DNA of 64,000 nucleotides. It comes from Catellatospora sp. TT07R-123 (GTDB taxonomy: Bacteria; Actinomycetota; Actinomycetes; Mycobacteriales; Micromonosporaceae). Shown here piece after piece: positions 25,292-34,788 of the stretch. The notes below the pieces were generated by a model, which saw only the letters and a list, made by a program, of their open reading frames with translations, was not told the DNA's origin and did no database searches. A program made the position numbers and the translations under genes. Each line of letters begins with the position of its first letter. The first letter of the stretch is position 1. The stretch spans positions 2,108,001-2,172,000 of the forward strand of contig NZ_BNEM01000002.1 in the NCBI RefSeq assembly GCF_018327705.1. Reading direction: 5' to 3'.

Positions 25292-25816
25292 TCAGGCTCC
25301 GGCGACCTCGTCGGTGTAGCGCTGGCGCACCCGCAGCGGCAGGTCGCGGTTCACGAAGCCGTCGAAGGCGCGGGCCTCGTACTGGTCGGGCAGCAGGGCG
25401 CGGACCCGGTCCTCGTAGCCCAGCCCCGCCTGCGCGATGCGCACCACCGGCGGGTCGCTCAGGTCGACGGCGACGGGTCCGGAGATGCGGGAGGCGAAGT
25501 CCCACGGCTGGCCGACGGCCCCGGCGGCGCAGAGGTAGTAGGCGTACACCACGCGGACGTCGGCGACGTCGCGGGCGTCGGCGGGCTCGTAGCCCATGGT
25601 CTCGGCGGTGCACAGCACCTTGTCGTCGGCGTTGACCTGGTGGCCGTGCTGGTGGTGCTCGGCCGGGGAGGACTGCTCCAGCACCTGGACCACGCGCTGG
25701 GCCAGCAGCGTGCCCAGATCGGGCGGCGGCACCAGCAGCGGATACAGCCACGCCACCGCGGCGAGCGCCAGCAGCTCCGGCAGCACCCACCAGGCGTTGC
25801 GGCGCACGGCGGTCAT
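25292..25816 (-). CDS. Hypothetical membrane-anchored protein
   Basis: A 174-residue protein with one N-terminal membrane helix (WWVLPELLALAAVAWLYPLLV) and an extracytoplasmic domain containing two cysteines (LCTAETMG, YYLCAAG). Its motifs ADVRVVYAYYLCA and FDGFVNRDLPLRVRQRY are not assigned to a family by me. The ATG at 25816 was chosen to place the helix at the N terminus. It lies 19 bp upstream of the oxidoreductase on the same strand, so the two may be cotranscribed. The 263-bp gap to the LPMO gene upstream holds the divergent promoters and no other feature I can name. Confidence 0.6.
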   Translation of the reverse strand: MTAVRRNAWWVLPELLALAAVAWLYPLLVPPPDLGTLLAQRVVQVLEQSSPAEHHQHGHQVNADDKVLCTAETMGYEPADARDVADVRVVYAYYLCAAGAVGQPWDFASRISGPVAVDLSDPPVVRIAQAGLGYEDRVRALLPDQYEARAFDGFVNRDLPLRVRQRYTDEVAGA

Positions 25817-26079
25817 CGACACCGGCACATGGTCGCAAAGCTGATGGCACTGCGCAACCATTGCCTGACCGGCTCATACATGGTGAAATGTCGATGCCGT
25901 GGCGCCGCGAGGGCACCCGTGGGCGCGCCGCGGCACGCGCGTGAGCCGTGTTCGACGCGACGCATCCCCCGCTCTGCCCGCAACCCGCGCAGCGGGTGCC
26001 GGGCAGGGATGACTCCGCAGTCGCAGCACGGCCCGTCCCGCCGTCGTGCGGTGCGTCTCCGTGCTGGAAAGGACAGCAC

Positions 26080-27237
26080 GTGAACAGATTCAAGGTGGCC
26101 GCGCTCGCGGCTACCGCGGCATTGACCGCCGGCCTGGCGACCATGCTGATCAATCCCGGCCCCGCGGCCGCGCACGGGGCGCTGCTGACCCCGGGCAGCC
26201 GCACCTACCTGTGCTATGTGGACGGCCTCGCCAGCACCGGCGAGATCAAGCCGACCAACCCCGCCTGCCAGAACGCGGCGACCGTGGGCGGCACCCAGCC
26301 GTTCTACGACTGGTTCGGGGTGCTGCGCTCCGACGGGGCGGGCCGCACCCGCGGCTTCATCCCGGACGGCGCGCTGTGCAGCGGCGGATTCACCAAGTAC
26401 GCCGGGTTCGACGCCCCGCGCAGCGACTGGCCGCTGACCCACCTCACCTCCGGGGCCAGCCACAGCTGGCGCTACAGCAACTGGGCCGCCCACCCGGGCT
26501 GGTTCTACCTCTACATCACCAAGGACGGGTACGACCCGAACCAGGCGCTGACCTGGGCGCAGATGGAGGAGCAGCCGTTCCTCAGCGTCGACCACCCGCC
26601 GATGTCGGGCCCGGCGCCGAACGGCTACTACTACTGGACCGGGAACCTGCCCGCCAACAAGACCGGCCGCCACGTCATCTACTCGGTGTGGCAGCGCTCG
26701 GACAGCAACGAGACCTTCTACGGCTGCTCGGACGTGGTCTTCGACGGCGGCACCGGCCAGGTGACCGGCATCAACAACCCGCTGCCGAGCCAGTCTCCGG
26801 GGCCGTCGGCGTCGTCGGGCACCTCGCCGTCGGCGTCGCCGTCGCGGTCGGCCTCGCCCTCGCCGTCGCCGTCGCGGTCGACCTCGCCGTCGCCGGTGCC
26901 GAGCAGCCCCGCGCCGAGCACGCCCGCGCCGACCGGGGCGTGCACCGCGACGTACGCGGTCACCAACAGCTGGGGCAACGGGTTCCAGGCGGAGGTGACG
27001 GTGAGCAATCCGCGCACCACGCAGCTCAACGGCTGGACCGTGAAGGCGACGTTCCCGAACGGGCAGATCGTGTCGCAGAGCTGGAACAGCACGTACACGC
27101 AGTCGGGGGCGGTGGCCACGTTCAAGAACGTGAGCTACAACGCCGCGATCCCCGGCGGCGGCAGCACCACGTTCGGGTTCCTGGGCAGCCATACCGGCGT
27201 GAACAACGCGCCGACGCTGACCTGCACCAGTCCGTGA
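26080..27237 (+). CDS. Secreted AA10 lytic polysaccharide monooxygenase with CBM2
   Basis: A 385-residue secreted copper enzyme. The signal peptide ends at Ala31, leaving mature N-terminal His32 (HGALLTPGSRTYLC), half of the copper histidine brace. The second histidine is His138 in SNWAAHPGW. The catalytic domain (32 to about 233) closely resembles cellulose-oxidising AA10 enzymes such as Streptomyces LPMO10C (RTYLC, NPACQ, DGALCSGG, SDVVFDGGTGQVTGI). A Ser/Pro-rich linker (about 235-286) and a family 2 cellulose-binding module (287-385) follow. It should cleave crystalline cellulose oxidatively outside the cell. The start is GTG at 26080 with AAAGGA upstream. Confidence 0.93.
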   Translation: MNRFKVAALAATAALTAGLATMLINPGPAAAHGALLTPGSRTYLCYVDGLASTGEIKPTNPACQNAATVGGTQPFYDWFGVLRSDGAGRTRGFIPDGALCSGGFTKYAGFDAPRSDWPLTHLTSGASHSWRYSNWAAHPGWFYLYITKDGYDPNQALTWAQMEEQPFLSVDHPPMSGPAPNGYYYWTGNLPANKTGRHVIYSVWQRSDSNETFYGCSDVVFDGGTGQVTGINNPLPSQSPGPSASSGTSPSASPSRSASPSPSPSRSTSPSPVPSSPAPSTPAPTGACTATYAVTNSWGNGFQAEVTVSNPRTTQLNGWTVKATFPNGQIVSQSWNSTYTQSGAVATFKNVSYNAAIPGGGSTTFGFLGSHTGVNNAPTLTCTSP

Positions 27238-27263
27238 GGTAGCACCGGCCGGCATGGCCGGAA

Positions 27264-27300
27264 ACGGCGGCGGGGGCGGCCCGAAGGCCACCCCCGCCGT
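27264..27300. terminator. Terminator hairpin between LPMO and protease genes
   Basis: ACGGCGG and GGGGGCGGCC pair with GGCCACCCCCGCCGT, with small internal mismatches, between two convergent genes. Confidence 0.55.
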
Positions 27301-27313
27301 CTCGTTCAGGTGG

Positions 27314-30300
27314 TCACTTCACCAGGCGGTACGCCCGGATGATGGTCTGCTCCACCGTGTTGCCCCTGCTGTCCTCGCCGCTGGCCTTCAGCGACACGAA
27401 GCCCGCCTTGTTCGGGTGCGCCACGGTCACCACCCAGCAGCCGAAGATGTGCAGCACCTTGGCCTTGACCCAGTGCTTCCCGTCGTCATACGACACCTGC
27501 ACGGTGAGCTTGCGCAGGCTGCCCGCGCCGGAGTCGTACTGCTGCGACACCGTCACCGGGATGACGCCGAGGCTGCCCGCCTTCGCCGTGTTGCGGTCGC
27601 TGAGCGCCGGGGCGAAGCCCAGCGCCGTGACCGGCAGGCGGGTGAGGTCGTCGGCGTGGCCCGAGCGGAAGGTCCAGACCGTCTTCTCCCGCACCGAGAG
27701 CACCGCCGGGGCGCCGCGCTCGATGCTCGACTCGACCCGGAACCGGCCGGGTGCGGCCGGGATGTCCTCGAAGAACGCCCAGGGCGTGTCGGCCTCGCCC
27801 ACCAGCACGCCGTCGCGGTAGACCGCGATGTGGCCGCCGGTGAACTCGCCGAAGCCGGTGTGACCCGCCGCGTCGCCGAAGAAGCCCTGGCCGATCAGCA
27901 TCTCGTCCTCGAACCGGGCCACGTCGGCGCTCTCCTCGCCCGAGGAGAACTTCGGCCCGAACACGGCCTCGTTCCACCGCTCCTGGTAGGTCCGCCCGGC
28001 CTGGTACGTCTTGCGGCCGCCGTTCAGCGACTGCACGAACGTGTACGACTCGTCGCTCTGCACCACCTCGTCGAACATCGGCTCCCAGGCCACGTCACCG
28101 GCGTAGTACTCGGTGCGCGTGTAGGGCAGCTCGCTGCCGATCGACAGTGCCGATGCGCTGAAGGCGCCGGGGATCCACGCGAACGCGCCCTTGTAGCCGT
28201 ACGCGCCCGGCACGTGGGCGTAGTGCTCGGCGCGGACCTTGGCGAAGTCCGCGGCGGACAGGTGCTTGGTCAGGCCGGCCATGAGCTGGTCGGTCTGCCA
28301 CCAGGCCCCGTTGTACACCACCGGGGTGCGCGACGCGTCACCGTCGGCGGCCACGCGGGCGAACGTGCCCGTGGTCCACGACAGCATGCCCGGCAGGGGC
28401 GCGCTGTCCAGCGGGCCGGAACGCAGCCCGTCGTAGCCGCCCACCGACGCGCCGACGCCGCCCTGGCCGCCGTCGCCCATCGGGAACTGCACGTTGATGT
28501 CGGCCGCCACCGCGGTGGCGGCCGGGTCCGGCACCGTCACGTCGAACGTGCCGGAGTTGCGCGCGTCCAGGGTGACGGTGGCCGAGCCGGAGACCACCAG
28601 GCGCGGGTACACCAGCTGGGTGACCCCCGTCTCGGTCGGGATCCAGGTGAACAGCAGGTACGTGCCCGCCGGGACGCGCACCTCGGTGCCCATACCCGGG
28701 AACAGCAGCTGCTCCTTGCCGGTGCCCTGGTTGAACAGCACGGTGAAGTAGTCCGCCGCGGGCTGGCCGTCGAGGCCCAGGTGCGGCAGGTTCAGCGTGA
28801 ACTTCTCCTCCTCGCGGTCCACCGCGAACGGGGTGGTCACCTTGGCCGCGCCCGCGGTGGCCGTGATCCGGCCGCCGAAGTAGCCGGTCGCGGTGCCCGA
28901 CCGCACGTCGGACGTGAGCTGCACCGAGGCGGTGCCGCCCGCGGGCACGGTCAGCGTGCTCGCGCTGAGCGCGAAATACCCCGCCGGGGCGGCGGTGTCC
29001 AGCGCCAGGGCCAGCGTGACGTCGGCCGCGCCGCCGTTGCGGTAGGTGACGGTGCGCACGTCGACCGGGTCGTCGCCGTGCGGCCAGGCCTGGCGGCCCA
29101 GGCTGACCACGGCCGGTTCGGCGGTGATCTGCTGGGTGATCGCGCGGGCCACGTCGACCCGGCCCGCGCCCTGCGCGAACGGGCCCTCGATGGCCGGGTT
29201 CGGCGCCGCCGACCCGATCAGCGTGGCCTTGCGCTGCGCCGCCGACCAGTCGGGGTGCAGCTGGGTGAGGATCGCGGCCGAACCGGCCACGTGCGGGGTC
29301 GCCATCGAGGTGCCCGACAGCGTCGTGTACGGCTGGCCGGGCTCGCCCAGGAAGCCGTCCTTGCTGTTGGCGGCGGTGATGTCGACACCCGGCCCGGTGA
29401 TCTCCGGCTTGAGCGCGGCGTCGCCGACGCGCGGGCCGCGGCTGGAGAACTCGGCCAGGTCCTCGTTCTTGTAGACCGCGCCGACCGCGAGCGCCGCGTC
29501 GGCGCTGGCGGGCGAGCCGACCGTCTCGTCGCCGCCGTCGTTGCCCGCGGCGATGACGAACAGGATGTTCGACGAGGCGGTCAGGTCGTTGACGGCCTGC
29601 TCGATCGGGTCGATCTCGGGGCCGTCCGTGCCGCCGAGGCTCATGTTGACGACGTCGGCGCCGTTGTCGGCGGCCCACTGCATGCCGTCGAGGATCCACG
29701 ACTCGGCGCAGCCGCCCTCGAAGCAGACCTTGCCGTCGAGCAGGGTCGCCCCGGGCGCCACGCCCTTGTACTTACCGCTGGACGCCGCGCCGGAGCCCGC
29801 GATGGTCGAGGCGACGTGGGTGCCGTGGCCGACGTGGTCCAGGCCGTCCTCGTACTCCCCGGCGAAGTTCTGCTCGGCGGCCACCTTCCCGGACAGGTCC
29901 GGGTGGGTGGCGTCGATGCCGGTGTCGAGCACCGCCACCTTCACGCCGGTGCCGTCGTAGCCGGCGGCCCAGGCCGCGGGCGCGCCGATCTGCGGCACGC
30001 TCACGTCGAGGCTGGGCTTGCGCACCCCGTCCAGCCACACCTTGCCCGGGTTGGCCGCGCGGGCGTCGCCGCCGCCGGCCGACTTCAGGTTCTTCCAGTA
30101 CGACCCGAGCTTGGCGCGCGGGGCCTTGGCGGCGTATCCGCGCAGCACCGGCAGCCGGCGCGTCACGGTCAGCCCGGCGGGTGCGGCGGTGGTGCTGCCG
30201 ACCCCGGACACCAGCAGCGGCAGCGAGTCACGGCGGTCGTAACCGGCCGCGAGCAGCCCCGTGATGTCGAACAGGCGCAGGTCGACCCGGTCGGCGCGCA

Positions 30301-30583
30301 GCAGCGGCAGCGCGTCGGTCGGGATGACGTAGCGGTGCCCGGCGCGGGTGTAGCGCAGGTACTGGACCCCCTTGCGCGGGGTCAGGCTGATCCTTCCGTC
30401 TCCGTGCGTGGTCACCCGGTCGCCGGTCACCAGCGTGACCGTGCGCCCGACTGACTGAGCCTGGTGCAACCCGGTCCCCTCGGGCGCGGCGGGCTTCGGG
30501 CCCGCCACGCCGGGTTCCCCGGCCACCAACGATGTTACGACGGCGGCGGCGAGTAGGCCGGCCAGCATCCGTCGAGATCGCAT
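27314..30583 (-). CDS. Large secreted subtilisin-like serine protease (S8)
   Basis: A 1089-residue secreted protease. A signal peptide (1 to about 27) is followed by a propeptide-like region to about 190. The peptidase S8 domain has the triad Asp220 (AVLDTGIDATHPDL), His253 (VGHGTHVAS) and Ser426 (LSGTSMATPH), with oxyanion Asn348 in IAAGND. The remaining 600 residues are beta-rich and carry no obvious cell-wall anchor, typical of the very large streptomycete and micromonosporal S8 proteases. Its role is probably nutrition or processing of secreted proteins. The ATG at 30583 follows a 585-bp intergenic region. Confidence 0.92.
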   Translation of the reverse strand: MRSRRMLAGLLAAAVVTSLVAGEPGVAGPKPAAPEGTGLHQAQSVGRTVTLVTGDRVTTHGDGRISLTPRKGVQYLRYTRAGHRYVIPTDALPLLRADRVDLRLFDITGLLAAGYDRRDSLPLLVSGVGSTTAAPAGLTVTRRLPVLRGYAAKAPRAKLGSYWKNLKSAGGGDARAANPGKVWLDGVRKPSLDVSVPQIGAPAAWAAGYDGTGVKVAVLDTGIDATHPDLSGKVAAEQNFAGEYEDGLDHVGHGTHVASTIAGSGAASSGKYKGVAPGATLLDGKVCFEGGCAESWILDGMQWAADNGADVVNMSLGGTDGPEIDPIEQAVNDLTASSNILFVIAAGNDGGDETVGSPASADAALAVGAVYKNEDLAEFSSRGPRVGDAALKPEITGPGVDITAANSKDGFLGEPGQPYTTLSGTSMATPHVAGSAAILTQLHPDWSAAQRKATLIGSAAPNPAIEGPFAQGAGRVDVARAITQQITAEPAVVSLGRQAWPHGDDPVDVRTVTYRNGGAADVTLALALDTAAPAGYFALSASTLTVPAGGTASVQLTSDVRSGTATGYFGGRITATAGAAKVTTPFAVDREEEKFTLNLPHLGLDGQPAADYFTVLFNQGTGKEQLLFPGMGTEVRVPAGTYLLFTWIPTETGVTQLVYPRLVVSGSATVTLDARNSGTFDVTVPDPAATAVAADINVQFPMGDGGQGGVGASVGGYDGLRSGPLDSAPLPGMLSWTTGTFARVAADGDASRTPVVYNGAWWQTDQLMAGLTKHLSAADFAKVRAEHYAHVPGAYGYKGAFAWIPGAFSASALSIGSELPYTRTEYYAGDVAWEPMFDEVVQSDESYTFVQSLNGGRKTYQAGRTYQERWNEAVFGPKFSSGEESADVARFEDEMLIGQGFFGDAAGHTGFGEFTGGHIAVYRDGVLVGEADTPWAFFEDIPAAPGRFRVESSIERGAPAVLSVREKTVWTFRSGHADDLTRLPVTALGFAPALSDRNTAKAGSLGVIPVTVSQQYDSGAGSLRKLTVQVSYDDGKHWVKAKVLHIFGCWVVTVAHPNKAGFVSLKASGEDSRGNTVEQTIIRAYRLVK

Positions 30584-31168
30584 TCGCTCTCCCCCATTTC
30601 GGCGTCTGCTTCAGACTGTCCACTTGCGACGCAATGTACTCACGCATCGCAATGCGTACACGCCGCAGGCATGCCGAACGGTTCCGCGAACTCTCAAGAT
30701 CTTTCGAGGTGGCACCACCAGGGCCGCCGCGATCCGCCTCGACAGGGGATGGATGGGCGGCTATTTTGTTGGTACTCTCGCCGAAGTATCGCCTGGCGGT
30801 GCCGAAGAGACCGCCCGCTTCCGGAGCTGATCGGGATCCGGCGGCGGGCGGTTGGCGAGACACGAAGGAGCCGCGCCACTGGGCAGGGCGCGGCTCCTAG
30901 GAAAGGTTATGGTCGGTGCGTGCGGTCGCCTCGCGGCGAGTGGCGCGACACGGCTCCAGCCGTACGGTATTCCGTGAAGGCTTTGTATTTGAGGCCCGGG
31001 GACACTGTCCACGCACCGACCTCGACCACCATAGCGCCGATCTGCGGCATTGCCGAACATGGTGGCCGTGATCACGTCCGGGAATCACCGCCGGTCGTGT
31101 TCCTGACGGCGGCTCATTCCGGCCGTCCGTCGCTTGCCCTGCGCTGACCTTGCCGCAAGGATGACCGG
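30584..31168. other. 585-bp intergenic region with one strong hairpin
   Basis: It lies between the divergent protease and ABC exporter genes. I see no convincing ORF by codon bias. A perfect stem GGAGCCGCGCC / GGCGCGGCTCC (30867-30897, 9-nt loop) stands alone in the middle. It could end a small RNA or protect an upstream transcript. Confidence 0.4.
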
Positions 31169-33379
31169 GTGTCCAACGACCCCACCACCTCCGCCCAGCC
31201 GGCCGCGTCGCCGGCCGGCTCCGGATCGGCGGCCGGCGACGGCGCCGCCCGCACCCGACTGGGACGCGACAGCGACAACGACATAGTCATCAGCGACCTG
31301 CAGGCGTCGCGCCACCACGCGGAGCTGCGGCGGGTCGGCAACACCTACCAGATCGTCGACCTGGGCAGCCGCAACGGCACCTTCCTCAACGGACGCCGGG
31401 TGCTCAAGGCCACGATCCTGCACGCCGGCGACAAGGTGTCGATCGGCCGGCACGAGATGCTGTTCGACGGCGACCGGCTGCACGCGTACGTCGACACCGG
31501 CCCGGCCTCGATCGTCGCCGACGACCTCACCGTGCGCATCGGCAACAAGGTGCTCATCGACGACGTCAGCTTCTCCCTCCAGGAGGGCAGCCTGCTGGCG
31601 CTGATCGGGCCCAGCGGCTGCGGCAAGTCGACGCTGCTCAAGGCGCTGACCGGCCTGCGCCCGGCCACCCAGGGCCGGCTGTGGTACGGCGGGCAGGACC
31701 TCTACGCCGACTACGCCCAGCTGCGCTACCGCATCGGCATGGTCCCGCAGGACGACGTGCTGCACAAGCAGCTCAAGGTCCGCACGGCGCTGCGCTACGC
31801 CGCCGCGCTGCGCTTCGCCGACGACGTGCCGCGCAAGACGCGCTGGGCCAAGGTCAACGAGGTCATGGAGACGATGCGCCTGACCCACCGGGCCAAGGCG
31901 CGCATCGACACGCTCTCCGGCGGCCAGCGCAAGCGCGCGTCGGTCGCGATGGAGCTGCTCACCGAGCCGTCGCTGCTGTGCCTGGACGAGCCCACCTCGG
32001 GCCTGGACCCGGCGCTGGACAAGGGCGTCATGACCGAGCTGCGCGAGCTCGCCGACAAGGGCAAGACCGTCGTGGTGGTCACCCACAGCGTGCTGCACCT
32101 GGACATGTGCGACCGGGTGCTGGTGATGTGCCTGGGCGGCACCATGGGCTACTTCGGCCCGCCGGACCAGCTGCTGGAGTTCTTCGGCGCCGACGACTAC
32201 GCCGACGTCTTCACCAAGATCACTGACGAGCCGGAGCGGTGGACCCGCGCCTTCCGCAACTCCCCGCTGTACGCCCGCTACGTCAGCGCCGTCGCCCCGG
32301 TCACCCGCACGGAGGCCGCCCCGGCGCCCGCCGAGCCGGCCGCCGCCGACCCGGTCGCGTCCATCCCGGCCCAGCGCACCGACGAGCAGACGCTCATCGA
32401 CACCGGTGCGGTCGAGCTGCCCGTCAACCCGGCCGACGACGCCGAACCGGCCCCGGCGGCCAGCGTCGACGCCCAGGGCGTGCGCATCCGGCCCAACGTT
32501 GCCGCGGCCAAGCCCGGCACCGTGAACATGGACAAACGGACGTTCCGGCTGTTCGCGCGCAACCCCAGCGCGCCGATCCGGCAGTACTTCACGCTGTGCC
32601 TGCGCATGCTCAACGTGATCTTCTCCGACCGCGGGTTCAGCCTGTTCCTGCTGGCGATGCCGCTGATCCTGGCGGGCCTGTCCTACACCGTGCCCGGCGA
32701 GCACGGCCTGGCCATGCAGCGGATCATCAGCCTGGAGGCGATGCAGCTGCTGGTCGTCCTCGTCACCGGCGCCGCCTTCATCGGCACGGCCGCGTCGATG
32801 CGCGAGATCGTCGGCGAGGCGCCGATCTACGCCCGGGAACGGGCGGTCGGCCTGTCGGCCGCGGCGTACCTGGCCTCCAAGCTGACGGTGTTCTTCCTGA
32901 TCAACACCGCGCAGGTGGCACTGTTCGTGTACCTCGCGCTGTTCAAGGGCACCCCGTCGTCGTACCTGGTGGTCCCGAGCCAGACCGCCGAGATCATCGT
33001 GGCGATGGTGGCGGTGGCGCTGGTCTCGACCGTGCTCGGCCTGCTCATCAGCGCGCTGGCGCGCACCTCCGAGCAGACCACGCCGATCATGGTCGTGGTG
33101 GTCATGGCCCAGCTGGTCTTCTCCGGCGGCCTGTTCCTGCTCGCGGGCAACCAGATGATGGAGATCATCGCCTGGTTCTTCCCGACCCGGTGGGGCTTCA
33201 GCGCTGCGGCGGCCACCGTCGACGTCGGCAAGATGCTGCCGAAGCTGTTCCAGGACCCGCTGTTCAACCACGACGCCACGACCTGGTGGCGGGCAGTGAT
33301 CTTCATCTCGGTGCAGCTGGTCGTCCTGACCCTGCTCACCCGCCTCGCCATGCGCCGCCTAGAACCCGGCCGCGGCTGA
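31169..33379 (+). CDS. FHA domain-ABC exporter fusion (ATPase plus ABC-2 permease)
   Basis: A 736-residue single-chain half transporter. The N-terminal FHA domain binds phosphothreonine: GR at 32-33, SRHH at 47-50 and SRNGTFLNG at 67-75. The ABC ATPase has Walker A GPSGCGKST (147-155), signature LSGGQRKR and Walker B LLCLDEPTSGLD. An acidic linker follows, then an ABC-2 permease domain of about six helices. The layout resembles the ABCG type and the mycobacterial FHA-ABC exporters regulated by Ser/Thr kinases. The substrate is unknown. The start is GTG at 31169 with AAGGA upstream. The kinase at 22.9 kb is a possible partner (inference). Confidence 0.92.
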   Translation: MSNDPTTSAQPAASPAGSGSAAGDGAARTRLGRDSDNDIVISDLQASRHHAELRRVGNTYQIVDLGSRNGTFLNGRRVLKATILHAGDKVSIGRHEMLFDGDRLHAYVDTGPASIVADDLTVRIGNKVLIDDVSFSLQEGSLLALIGPSGCGKSTLLKALTGLRPATQGRLWYGGQDLYADYAQLRYRIGMVPQDDVLHKQLKVRTALRYAAALRFADDVPRKTRWAKVNEVMETMRLTHRAKARIDTLSGGQRKRASVAMELLTEPSLLCLDEPTSGLDPALDKGVMTELRELADKGKTVVVVTHSVLHLDMCDRVLVMCLGGTMGYFGPPDQLLEFFGADDYADVFTKITDEPERWTRAFRNSPLYARYVSAVAPVTRTEAAPAPAEPAAADPVASIPAQRTDEQTLIDTGAVELPVNPADDAEPAPAASVDAQGVRIRPNVAAAKPGTVNMDKRTFRLFARNPSAPIRQYFTLCLRMLNVIFSDRGFSLFLLAMPLILAGLSYTVPGEHGLAMQRIISLEAMQLLVVLVTGAAFIGTAASMREIVGEAPIYARERAVGLSAAAYLASKLTVFFLINTAQVALFVYLALFKGTPSSYLVVPSQTAEIIVAMVAVALVSTVLGLLISALARTSEQTTPIMVVVVMAQLVFSGGLFLLAGNQMMEIIAWFFPTRWGFSAAAATVDVGKMLPKLFQDPLFNHDATTWWRAVIFISVQLVVLTLLTRLAMRRLEPGRG

Positions 33380-33492
33380 CCCAGCCCACCCCCGACACCC
33401 CCGACACCCCCGGCCCCGCGGCGCCCACCGGCCCGCGGGGCCTCCCTTTCCCCCACCCCACCCCACGCCCCCGCCCCGGCCAACCCCGACAC

Positions 33493-33553
33493 GTTGATCA
33501 TGAACTTATGGCCGTGTTCGACGGCGTGTCCCCACCCTGGCGCCGTGATCAAC
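33493..33553. repeat. Hairpin element, GTYGATCA family, copy 1
   Basis: GTTGATCA (33493-33500) pairs with TGATCAAC (33546-33553). The inner 35 bp beginning GATCATGAACTT match the copy at 61598-61658 with five differences. The outer stem shows a compensatory change between copies. Confidence 0.65.
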
Positions 33554-33570
33554 TCACGCAAGAACCGGGC

Positions 33571-33832
33571 CGGGCCGGGCCGAGCCAGGGCGGGCCGGGT
33601 CGGGGCGAGCCAGGGCGGGCGGGCCGGGCCAGGTCGGGCGGGCCGGGCCAGGGCGGGCGGGCCGGGCCAGGGCGGGCGGGCCGGGCCAGGTCGGGCGGGC
33701 CGGGCCAGGTCGGGCGGGCCGGGCCAGGTCGGGCGGGCCGGGCCGGGCCGGGCCAGGTCGGGCGGGCCGGGCCGGGCCGGGCCAGGTCGGGCGGGCCGGG
33801 CCGGGCCGGGCGGGTCGGGTCGGGTCGCAAGA
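33571..33832. repeat. G-rich minisatellite
   Basis: About 260 bp of imperfect tandem units built from GGGCGGGCCGGGCCAGGTC and shorter variants. One strand is almost devoid of A and T. Both strands show long open frames here, which are artefacts of the composition. Confidence 0.9.
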
Positions 33833-33892
33833 TCGCGGTCCTCGGTCACAAGCTGCGGTCTGTGGCGATATCGCGACCGCAGACAGTGATCA

Positions 33893-34350
33893 TGGCTAGC
33901 GACGAGGCGAAGATCGCCGACTCCGGGCGTTCCACCACGCGGGTTGCCGTCGCAGGGCATGGCGGAACCCGGCGGTGATGCGGGTCCTTCGGTGGGTGGC
34001 CCCGATGATCGGCGTTTGCGGTCAGGATCTGCGCTTCGGCAGCAGGTATCGACCGTAGGCGGCGATCATCGCCGGAAGCCGTGCGGCAGCGGGCAGGCGG
34101 GGGCGGGGCGGGGCGGTCCGGGAATCGGGATGTGGGCGGCGACGGGGCGAAGATCGTCGGCTCCGGGGTTTCACTGCGCGGGTTGCCGTCGCAGGGCATG
34201 GCGGAACCCGGCGGTGAGGCAGGTCTTCCGGTGGGTGGCCCCGATGATCGGCGGTTGCGGTCAGGATCTGCGCTTCGGCAGCAGGTATCGACCGTGGGCG
34301 GCGATCATCGCCGGAAGGCGCGCGGCAGCGGGCGGGTGGTCAGAGTGGGC
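33893..34350. repeat. Two tandem copies of a ~240-bp noncoding repeat
   Basis: The segment from GGCGAAGATCGCCGACTCC near 33906 recurs from 34146 at a period of 239-240 bp. Shared blocks include GGGTTGCCGTCGCAGGGCAT and TCAGGATCTGCGCTTCGGCA, at roughly 90% identity. No convincing gene lies in it. Confidence 0.85.
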
Positions 34351-34356
34351 GGGTGG

Positions 34357-34788
34357 TCAGGGGGTCGGGACGCGGGCGGCGAGGGGGCGGCCGGTGAGGC
34401 GGCGGTACGCCAGGAACAGCTCGCAGCCCAGGCAGAGCCCGAACGCGCCGTTGAGGAAGGCCGCGACCAGCGCGAACCCGGCCGCGACCGCCCCGACGAC
34501 AGTGGCGCCCGATAGGTATCCGGCCGCCGACACCAGCGCGAACCCCAGCCCGACCGCTTGGGCGAAGCGCACCGGTGCCAGCGGCTCCAGTTCGGCGGGC
34601 GGCGCCAGGCGCGGGGCGACCAGGACGCGGTACACCAGGCCGTACGGCCCCAGCCGGGGCCACGCGGCCGTGACCGCGAACACCGCCGCCTGCGCCAGCA
34701 TCAGCCATCCCGATCCGGTGAGCAGCACCGCCAGCACCACGAACGTCGTGATCACGGCGCCGAAACGGGGACCTCTGGGGTCGGTCAT
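34357..34788 (-). CDS. DUF4395-type membrane protein
   Basis: A 143-residue integral membrane protein with about four helices, starting TDPRGPRFGAVITTFVVL and containing a CLGC pair in FLNGAFGLCLGCELF. These features match the DUF4395 family, which is regularly encoded beside thioredoxin-like proteins and may be a redox partner in the membrane. Its ATG at 34788 overlaps the TGA of the upstream thioredoxin gene by 4 bp, so the pair is coupled. Function is unproven. Confidence 0.8.
   Translation of the reverse strand: MTDPRGPRFGAVITTFVVLAVLLTGSGWLMLAQAAVFAVTAAWPRLGPYGLVYRVLVAPRLAPPAELEPLAPVRFAQAVGLGFALVSAAGYLSGATVVGAVAAGFALVAAFLNGAFGLCLGCELFLAYRRLTGRPLAARVPTP

Noticed and set aside
27254-30454. 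A 1066-codon open frame on the plus strand
   Set aside because: It is antisense to the subtilisin gene, lacks any domain and has the Arg/Ala/Val/Gly-heavy composition of GC-rich shadow frames. The minus strand carries an intact S8 triad.
30671-31147. A plus-strand frame between the protease and exporter genes
   Set aside because: Rich in Arg, Ser and Pro without a codon-bias pattern, and it crosses a perfect hairpin. Treated as noncoding.
33494-33889. Open frames on both strands through the G-rich minisatellite
   Set aside because: They are made only of Gly/Arg/Ala/Pro repeats dictated by the tandem units.
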